NCBI RefSeq assembly: GCF_015694725.1
Contig: NZ_JADQDQ010000002.1
Location: 682,001 to 746,000 of the forward strand
DNA length: 64,000 bases
Source: Hymenobacter jeongseonensis
GTDB taxonomy: Bacteria > Bacteroidota > Bacteroidia > Cytophagales > Hymenobacteraceae
Direction: 5' to 3'
Shown: in pieces, positions 59,601-64,000 of the stretch
How positions within the stretch are numbered: position 1 is the stretch's first letter
How the letters are laid out: each line of letters starts with the position of its first letter
Position numbers and translations under genes: made by a program
Notes under the pieces: model-generated
The model's input: only the letters and a program-made list of their open reading frames with translations
Databases searched by the model: none
What the model was told of the DNA's origin: nothing

Positions 59601-59933
59601 ATCCCCATTGTGCAGTACTTTTCCCGTAAGCCCATTTATTCCGGCTTCTTCCGCAATCTGCAGCTCACCGGCTTTGTTGATGCGGGCACCGCCTACAGCG
59701 GCACCAATCCGTTTGGCACGGACAACTCGTCGAACACCGAGGTAACCGGCGGCAACGGCAATTTCTTCTCCGCTACCGTTATCAACTTCCGCAACCCGTT
59801 CCTGGTGGGCTACGGCGTAGGCGCACGCTCCACGCTGCTGGGCTTCTATGGCAAAGCGGATGTGGCCTGGGGGCAGGAAAATTATATTACCAAAGGGCCC
59901 AAATTCTACTTCACCCTTGGATACGACTTCTAA
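56682..59933 (+). CDS. Large TolB-like outer-membrane protein with C-terminal barrel
   Basis: 1083 residues from ATG 56682 (a TTG at 56658 is also in frame). Signal peptide to about 37. Residues 40-300 resemble a gluzincin with the zinc motif lost (no HExxH; LPNWFIGGASAYAAEGW keeps the shape of the WLSEG helix). About 300-580 carry TolB/PD40-type beta-propeller repeats (MLSPNGQQVAYAQNEQGRY, SYAPDGKALVFSAVRNGQND, PGGQGLVFSSNRYL). A Pro/Ala-rich linker (about 610-700) leads to an outer-membrane barrel (720-1083) of the BamA/D15 kind ending YFTLGYDF. A recurrent Bacteroidota protein of unknown role. Confidence 0.85.
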   Translation: MNILLSAKRTLGVLALLCPLLVSPAARAQTAQEPFGRVRIQHKQFRWQQLSTQNFNIMYYDGGEPSARRAAEYAEKELQRITALIGYYPYSKTTLLFYNSVGDLRQSNIGLTATQQQVNGGETPLARMSKVQIAFAGQETEFKRELSTQITQVLLNDMMYGGSLKEVLQSSYLLQLPNWFIGGASAYAAEGWSVDMDGFMRDMSKQHPTGTRTAPFFLRNSTLAGQSIWNYVAERYGYTTIQNILNLTRITRDVEVGISSSLNVPFKVFMKDWLTYYRELNGQPVATLVEPDKKFSQSGRNRHADVFSQPMLSPNGQQVAYAQNEQGRYRVMVMNRDGSGRHIISRGGHKTPDQQVETRLPVVAWRGNSQVATAEVRRGEMALRLRDADGHGLVTRIREAIQFSRPASVFAGYDQVLSMSYAPDGKALVFSAVRNGQNDIYLLRAGSRKPEQLTDDLFDDIQPVFLPGGQGLVFSSNRYLDSAGQARPATFQNVVNNYDLFVYHLDGRPTPVETMVSTISNETRPRAVSDDEVLYLGEESGVRALYRYSLKTKERTLLTNWLPNTQDFDYHPQTSGLVFVAPAQARDILYVYPTYPLPTGLPLTKTARQQTLEDRSAAPRAAVPKPAPVPASPLVSDTAGPADSAAVPRPAAPKAGQPVNTSDYQFEEDEPTQPSQTKRRRLTPTAASAAAQAKADAPLSGPFRYDTRFMADNVSSALFVDPLLGMGLQFKAALTDVLENQRIDASLFGLFDLRTSNIRASYTNLTKRYDWGVAYQKQAYFFDINGGRFRYGRHEIAPTIAYPLTHNLSVRGGPRFVNISRTRLGDVSTEDDESSSYIGYNGELVFDNSIATGVNMVTGTRLKASVQQQNNLDSKSLNFGKFVIDLRHYQKISRSIVWANRASYGQFFGPRQQLFRLGGMDNWLNADYEDARFPMNYDAPDQVFNQDFVTNLRGFDYSSRSGPRYVLFNSELRIPIVQYFSRKPIYSGFFRNLQLTGFVDAGTAYSGTNPFGTDNSSNTEVTGGNGNFFSATVINFRNPFLVGYGVGARSTLLGFYGKADVAWGQENYITKGPKFYFTLGYDF

Positions 59934-59950
59934 GCGGTATCAAAGGAGTA

Positions 59951-59997
59951 GAGAAGGTCCCGCTGAGCTTACAGGCTCAGCGGGACCTTCTTTTTTT
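59951..59997 (+). terminator. Strong terminator before the ccm genes
   Basis: GAGAAGGTCCCGCTGAGC, loop, GCTCAGCGGGACCTTCTTTTTTT. Perfect stem with T-run, directly after the TolB-like gene. Confidence 0.9.
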
Positions 59998-60023
59998 CAT
60001 GCCCTTCCGGGCGGGTTCGGTCG

Positions 60024-60031
60024 TATCTTTG
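60024..60031 (+). promoter_or_regulatory. Candidate -7 box of the ccm operon
   Basis: TATCTTTG, full match to TAnnTTTG, placed just after the terminator and 19 bases before the GTG at 60050. It decides against the ATG at 59999, which lies upstream of the predicted transcript start. Confidence 0.6.
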
Positions 60032-60049
60032 CGGCCCGAAACCAAACCC

Positions 60050-60730
60050 GTGCCCGTGCCGCTACTTCGCGAAATCACCACCTTGCTAGCCAAAGACTTC
60101 CGCCTCGAATGGCGGCAGAAGTCGGCCTTGGGCGGGTTGCTGCTGTACGTGGGCAGTACGGTGTTTGTGTGCTTTCTGAGTTTTAGCCTGCGCGGCGGCA
60201 CGCCGCCGGCCCCGGCCTGGAACGCGCTGCTGTGGGTCATCCTGCTGTTTGCGGCCATCAACGCCGTGGCGAAGGGCTTTATGCAGGAAAGTCCCGGCCA
60301 GCGACTCTACTACTACACGCTGGTACGGCCCCAGGCCATCATCCTCGCCAAGATGCTCTACAATGCCCTGCTGCTGGTGGCGGTGGCGCTGCTCGGCTTG
60401 TTTCTCTACACGGTGTTTCTCGGCAATCCCATTCAAGATGCGCCGTTGTTTTTGGCCAATCTGCTGCTGGGCGCCGTGGGCTTTGCCACCACGCTCACGC
60501 TGGTATCCGGCATTGCGGCCAAGGCCGGCGGCAACGGCGCCACGCTCATGGCTGTGCTGGGATTTCCGGTGATGGTGCCCATGTTGCTGCTGCTCATTAA
60601 AGTCAGCAAGAATGCCCTGGACGGGCTGGACCGCAGCGTGAGCCACCAGTCGCTGCTGACGCTTTTGGCGCTAAACATGTTGGTGGGGGCGCTGTCTTAT
60701 GTGTTGTTTCCTTATCTGTGGCGCGGCTAG
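60050..60730 (+). CDS. ccmB: Heme exporter membrane protein CcmB
   Basis: About 226 residues from GTG 60050 (GTG 60056 is equally possible); an ATG at 59999 is rejected because the promoter box at 60024 lies downstream of it. Six membrane helices; LLAKDFRLEWRQKSALGGLLLY at the N terminus and QESPGQRLYYYTLVRPQAIILAK are typical of CcmB. Part of the ABC exporter that releases heme-loaded CcmE. The ATPase gene ccmA is not adjacent. First gene of ccmB-ccmC-ccmD-ccmE-ccmF. Confidence 0.92.
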   Translation: MPVPLLREITTLLAKDFRLEWRQKSALGGLLLYVGSTVFVCFLSFSLRGGTPPAPAWNALLWVILLFAAINAVAKGFMQESPGQRLYYYTLVRPQAIILAKMLYNALLLVAVALLGLFLYTVFLGNPIQDAPLFLANLLLGAVGFATTLTLVSGIAAKAGGNGATLMAVLGFPVMVPMLLLLIKVSKNALDGLDRSVSHQSLLTLLALNMLVGALSYVLFPYLWRG

Positions 60731-60760
60731 TCCGTGGCGCCTGGCCCATAGCTTTCCTTT

Positions 60761-61516
60761 ATGAGTAGTGCAAAAATTATTGGCAGTGTGCTGGGGTTGG
60801 TCTTCACGGTGCTGGGCGTGTGGGGCGGCCAGCGCCTGATTGAGCAGCGCAGCTCGGGCTGGCTCTGGAAGGCCCTGACCGTGGTGCTGCTCGTGGGCGG
60901 CTCGGCGGCTGGCCTGCTCATCAGCGTGCCGCCGCTGCCCATCGTGAACGAGAGCATCCGCAACCTCTTTTTCCACGTGCCCATGTGGTTTTCGATGATA
61001 ATGGTGCTGCTGGTGTCGGTGTGGTATTCCATTCAGTACCTGCGCAACCCCTCGGCGCGGCTCGACATTCTGGCCCACGAATCGGCCAAAACCGGCATCG
61101 TGCTGGGCATGCTGGGGTTGGCCACGGGCAGCCTCTGGGCCAAATTCACCTGGGGCGCCTGGTGGACGCCCGACCCGCGCCTGAACGGCGCGGCCGTGGC
61201 CATGCTGATTTACGGCGCCTACCTGGTGCTGCGCGGCTCCTTCCGCGACGACCAGCAGCGGGCCCGCGTGTCGGCCATCTACAACATCTTCGCGTTTGCG
61301 GCGGTCATTCCGCTGCTCTTTATCCTGCCCCGGCTCAGCGGGCCGTCGCTGCACCCCGGCCAAACCGGCAACCCCGGTTTCAGCCAGTACGACCTCGACG
61401 ATACCATGCGCAAGCTGTTTTATCCGGTCGTCATCGGCTGGATTTTATTCGCCTTCTGGCTCACCCAGGTTAGCAGCCGCTTTGCTTTCCTGCAATTCAA
61501 ACACGATGAAAACTAG
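60761..61516 (+). CDS. ccmC: Heme-handling protein CcmC/CcsA
   Basis: 251 residues with six membrane helices. Tryptophan-rich heme motif WGAWWTPDPRL (about 129-139), flanking periplasmic histidines in NLFFHVPMWFSM (about 68) and in the later GPSLHPGQTG (about 195). Delivers heme to CcmE. Starts 30 bases after ccmB and overlaps the next gene by 11 bases. Confidence 0.94.
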   Translation: MSSAKIIGSVLGLVFTVLGVWGGQRLIEQRSSGWLWKALTVVLLVGGSAAGLLISVPPLPIVNESIRNLFFHVPMWFSMIMVLLVSVWYSIQYLRNPSARLDILAHESAKTGIVLGMLGLATGSLWAKFTWGAWWTPDPRLNGAAVAMLIYGAYLVLRGSFRDDQQRARVSAIYNIFAFAAVIPLLFILPRLSGPSLHPGQTGNPGFSQYDLDDTMRKLFYPVVIGWILFAFWLTQVSSRFAFLQFKHDEN

Positions 61517-61739
61517 CTCTTTCCAGCGTCTGGCTGGCTTTTTCCTGTTGATGCTGTTCTCGGTTACCACGGCGTTCGCGCAGTCGGCCGAAGCGCCCGA
61601 AATGGCCGACGCCCTCCGCGCCAATGGCAAAATCTACGTGGTGGCGGCCGTGGTTGGGGTTATTGTGGCGGGCCTGCTCCTCTACCTCATTTCCCTCGAC
61701 CGCAAAGTGAGCAAGCTGGAGCAGCAAATAAAAAAATAG
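61506..61739 (+). CDS. Small CcmD-like protein
   Basis: 77 residues from ATG 61506. Signal-like N terminus (MKTSSFQRLAGFFLLMLFS to TTAFAQ), one further membrane helix (KIYVVAAVVGVIVAGLLLYL, about 42-61) and a short charged end (DRKVSKLEQQIKK). The single-helix plus charged tail and its place between ccmC and ccmE fit CcmD, which stabilises the CcmC-CcmE complex. Overlaps ccmC by 11 bases. Confidence 0.82.
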   Translation: MKTSSFQRLAGFFLLMLFSVTTAFAQSAEAPEMADALRANGKIYVVAAVVGVIVAGLLLYLISLDRKVSKLEQQIKK

Positions 61740-61831
61740 CCGGGCACCCAATGCCCTCCGCTAGCTGTTGTTAACTTACGGATAGCCCCGATTCTGAATC
61801 GAGTCATTCCCCCATCCGATTATTCCCCGAT

Positions 61832-62257
61832 ATGAAGAAGTCGCACCTTTTTGTTATGGCCATTATTGCGGTGGCTGCTGCTATCATTCTCAGCACCACG
61901 GCCGATGCCAGCGTGTACGTGGGCTTTGGCGAGGCTCGGCAGCGGGCGGCCGAGGGCAATACCACCAAAGTGCACGTGGTGGGCAAGCTGCCCCGTGACG
62001 GGCAGAAGCGCCCAATTGGTTTGGAGTACGACCCGATGAAGGATGCCAGCTATTTCAGTTTCACGCTAATTGACACCTTACAGGTGGCTCAGCGCGTGGT
62101 GTATCTCGAACCAAAACCCCAGGACTTCGACGCTTCCGAGCAGGTAGTAATCACGGGCCAGATGAAGGGCGACGTGTTTCTAGCCGATAAAATCCTGCTC
62201 AAGTGCCCGAGCAAGTACGTGAAGAAGGACTTGGACGGGGCCACGGCCGCTAATTAA
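61832..62257 (+). CDS. ccmE: Heme chaperone CcmE, CxxxY type
   Basis: 141 residues: N-terminal membrane helix (about 6-22), OB-fold beta-barrel (about 45-125; KVHVVGKLPRDGQ, VVITGQMKGDVFLADKILLK). The heme-binding site of classical CcmE is HxxxY; here it reads C125-P-S-K-Y129, the cysteine variant known from archaea, some Gram-positives and sulfate reducers. The short tail ends GATAAN without the extended C-terminal helix of E. coli. Between ccmD-like and ccmF. Confidence 0.93.
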   Translation: MKKSHLFVMAIIAVAAAIILSTTADASVYVGFGEARQRAAEGNTTKVHVVGKLPRDGQKRPIGLEYDPMKDASYFSFTLIDTLQVAQRVVYLEPKPQDFDASEQVVITGQMKGDVFLADKILLKCPSKYVKKDLDGATAAN

Positions 62258-62263
62258 TACAGC

Positions 62264-64000
62264 ATGAATTTATTGATAGGAAACATTGGCCACCTGAGCG
62301 TCATAGTGGCGTTTGCGGCGGCATTGGTGGCGGCTTATAGTTATTTCCAGGCCACGCGGGGCCGGGCGCTCGGCGACGACGATACCAACTGGCTACGCAT
62401 TGCGCGCGGCGCGTTTTTCGTGCACGGCGCGGCCGTTCTCACCATCATCGGGTGTTTGTTCAACATCATCCAGGCCCACCGCTACGAGTATTACTACGCC
62501 TGGAGCCACAGCTCCAACCACCTGCCGGTGGAGTACATGATTTCCTGTTTCTGGGAAGGCCAGGAAGGCAGCTTTCTGCTCTGGATTTTCTGGCACGTGG
62601 TGCTGGGCTTCTTTATTATCCGCTTCAACCGCAAGTGGGAGGCGCCAGTAATGGCCATTTTTAGCGGCGTGCAGCTGTTTTTGGTGAGCATGATTCTCGG
62701 CATCGTCCTCGGCGACGTCAAGATTGGCTCGTCGCCCTTCATCCTGTTGCGCGACTTCATGACCGACCTGCCGGTGTTCAAAATGAACCCCGACTTCGTG
62801 CCCAAAGACGGCACCGGCCTCAACGCCCTGCTGCAGAATTACTGGATGGTGATTCACCCGCCCACGCTGTTCCTGGGCTTCGCCCTCACGCTGGTGCCCT
62901 TCGCTTTCGCCATTGCCGGCCTCTGGAAACGCGAGCTGACGGCTTGGGTGAAACCCGCCTTGCCCTGGACGCTCATCGGCGGCGGCGTGCTGGGCGTGGG
63001 CGTGGTAATGGGCGCCTACTGGGCCTACGAAACCCTGAACTTCGGCGGTTACTGGAACTGGGACCCGGTTGAGAACGCCGTGTACATCCCGTGGCTGGTG
63101 CTGGTGGCCTCGCTGCACGGCATGGTGCTGTGGCAGAAGCGCCGCACCGGTTTGCGCACCTCGTTTGCGCTAGTGGTGGCCACGTTTGTGTTGATTTTGT
63201 ACGCCACTTTCCTCACCCGGAGCGGCGTGCTGGGCAATGCCTCGGTGCATTCGTTTACGGACCTGGGCCTGTCGGGGCAGTTGTTCATTTACATGGCGGT
63301 TTTCTCGGTGCTGGCCATTGCCCTGCTGGTGTACCGCTGGAAGGAAATTCCAATTTCGGAGAAAGAGCTGACGCTGTACAACCCCGAGTTGTGGGTGTTT
63401 GTAGGTGCTACGGTGCTGTGCCTGGGGGCGTTCCAGGTGCTGTTCACCACCAGCATTCCGGTTTATAATTCCTTTATGGGCTTGCTGGGGGTTAAAACCA
63501 ACGTGGCCCTGCCCGCCGACCAAATTGCCCACTACTCCAAAGCCCAGTTGTGGATGGGCGTGGGTGTGGCGCTGCTTTCGGGCATAGCCCAAATCATGTG
63601 GTGGCAGCGCAACGACAAGACGACGCTGGTTAACTCCCTCACCGCTCCTACCCTGCTCACGCTGCTGGGCACGGCGCTGGTGGTGCTGCTGGTGCGCTAC
63701 AATGGCCTCACGATTTCGCCGGCTTACGTGGTGCTCACGCTGGCGGGCCTGTTTGGCGTGCTGGCCAATTTCGGCACCATCTTCACCTTGCTGCGGCGCG
63801 GGGTACGCCTGTCGGGTGGGGCCGTGGCCCACTTGGGCATCGCGCTGATGCTGCTGGGCGTGCTGGCCTCGGCGGGCTACTCCAACATCATTTCGCGCAA
63901 CGTGTCGGGCCTGCTGTACTCGCGCGAATTTGATGAGTCGCTGAACCGCGACAACGTGCTGCTGTGGCGCAACGAAACCACCACCATGCAGAACTACGAC
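62264..64000 (+). CDS. ccmF: Cytochrome c heme lyase subunit CcmF (5' part, runs off the end)
   Basis: 579 codons open without a stop up to the right edge, from ATG 62264, 6 bases after ccmE. Many membrane helices; the tryptophan-rich heme motif is NFGGYWNWDPVENAVYIPWL (about 262-281); preceding EGQEGSFLLWIFWHVVLG and IHPPTLFLGFA also match CcmF. Attaches heme to apocytochrome c. The C-terminal part lies outside the window. No frameshift seen in the visible portion. Confidence 0.95.
   Translation, partial: MNLLIGNIGHLSVIVAFAAALVAAYSYFQATRGRALGDDDTNWLRIARGAFFVHGAAVLTIIGCLFNIIQAHRYEYYYAWSHSSNHLPVEYMISCFWEGQEGSFLLWIFWHVVLGFFIIRFNRKWEAPVMAIFSGVQLFLVSMILGIVLGDVKIGSSPFILLRDFMTDLPVFKMNPDFVPKDGTGLNALLQNYWMVIHPPTLFLGFALTLVPFAFAIAGLWKRELTAWVKPALPWTLIGGGVLGVGVVMGAYWAYETLNFGGYWNWDPVENAVYIPWLVLVASLHGMVLWQKRRTGLRTSFALVVATFVLILYATFLTRSGVLGNASVHSFTDLGLSGQLFIYMAVFSVLAIALLVYRWKEIPISEKELTLYNPELWVFVGATVLCLGAFQVLFTTSIPVYNSFMGLLGVKTNVALPADQIAHYSKAQLWMGVGVALLSGIAQIMWWQRNDKTTLVNSLTAPTLLTLLGTALVVLLVRYNGLTISPAYVVLTLAGLFGVLANFGTIFTLLRRGVRLSGGAVAHLGIALMLLGVLASAGYSNIISRNVSGLLYSREFDESLNRDNVLLWRNETTTMQNYD

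Noticed and set aside
59999-60049. Upstream ATG at 59999 as the ccmB start
   Set aside because: It precedes the TATCTTTG promoter box at 60024 and abuts the upstream terminator; the added residues do not resemble CcmB.

Overview
The window comes from a GC-rich member of the Bacteroidota, most likely Hymenobacter or a close relative in the Cytophagales. The evidence is a type IX secretion pair (PorV and PorU), two cargo proteins with type IX C-terminal sorting domains, a TonB-dependent receptor with a carboxypeptidase-regulatory prefix, an ABC permease fused to an M1 peptidase, the purH-mreBCD-mrdA block, and repeated TAnnTTTG -7 promoter boxes. The genus is an inference from gene content and style. 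No rRNA, tRNA, CRISPR array, transposase or phage gene was found.

Layout. 0-0.5 kb: start of nuoL and all of nuoK (complex I), on the minus strand. 0.7-3 kb: ECF sigma factor with a small membrane protein, then an SdpR-type repressor and an SdpI-type membrane protein interrupted by an in-frame TAG. 3-9 kb: ABC ATPase, ABC permease/M1 peptidase fusion and an M50 metalloprotease. 9-14 kb: TonB-dependent receptor, AraC-type regulator with membrane sensor, DEDDy exonuclease. 14.4-19.4 kb: two secreted proteins with type IX sorting domains, one made of delta-60 repeats. 19.4-24.5 kb: zinc alcohol dehydrogenase, DUF3817 protein, DUF1990-like pair, endonuclease V, Glu-Q-tRNA synthetase-like protein, VOC protein. 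24.7-27.7 kb: nuoM and nuoN on the plus strand, about 24 kb from nuoKL. 27.8-35.2 kb: an SDR enzyme, then the cell-shape block mrdA, mreD, mreC, mreB and purH. 35.3-42 kb: acyl-CoA dehydrogenase, PIG-L deacetylase and NodS-like methyltransferase in one operon, an S9 peptidase, then a family 2 glycosyltransferase. 42.3-48.1 kb: BamA/TamA-type barrel, thioredoxin-like ferredoxin, ArsR regulator, carboxypeptidase-regulatory protein, NDH-2, and an M16 subunit lacking its zinc site. 48.3-56.5 kb: porV, porU, pssA, an MBL hydrolase and an amino-acid-oxidase-like flavoprotein. 56.7-64 kb: a large TolB-like outer-membrane protein, then cytochrome c maturation genes ccmB, ccmC, ccmD-like, ccmE (CxxxY type) and the start of ccmF, which runs off the end.

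Three structural features stand out. A family of roughly 80-105 bp palindromes beginning with TGTCAT or CGTCAT occurs six times, four times between genes that should share an operon (nuoK/nuoL, nuoM/nuoN, mreB/mreC, mreD/mrdA). The nuo locus is split and inverted. A perfect 16-bp palindrome lies just upstream of the sdpR-like gene and probably is its operator.

Functionally the window joins respiration (complex I, NDH-2, cytochrome c maturation), envelope building (MreBCD, PBP2, PssA, outer-membrane barrels), type IX secretion and its cargo, and one poorly understood modification cluster (acyl-CoA dehydrogenase, PIG-L, methyltransferase, glycosyltransferase).
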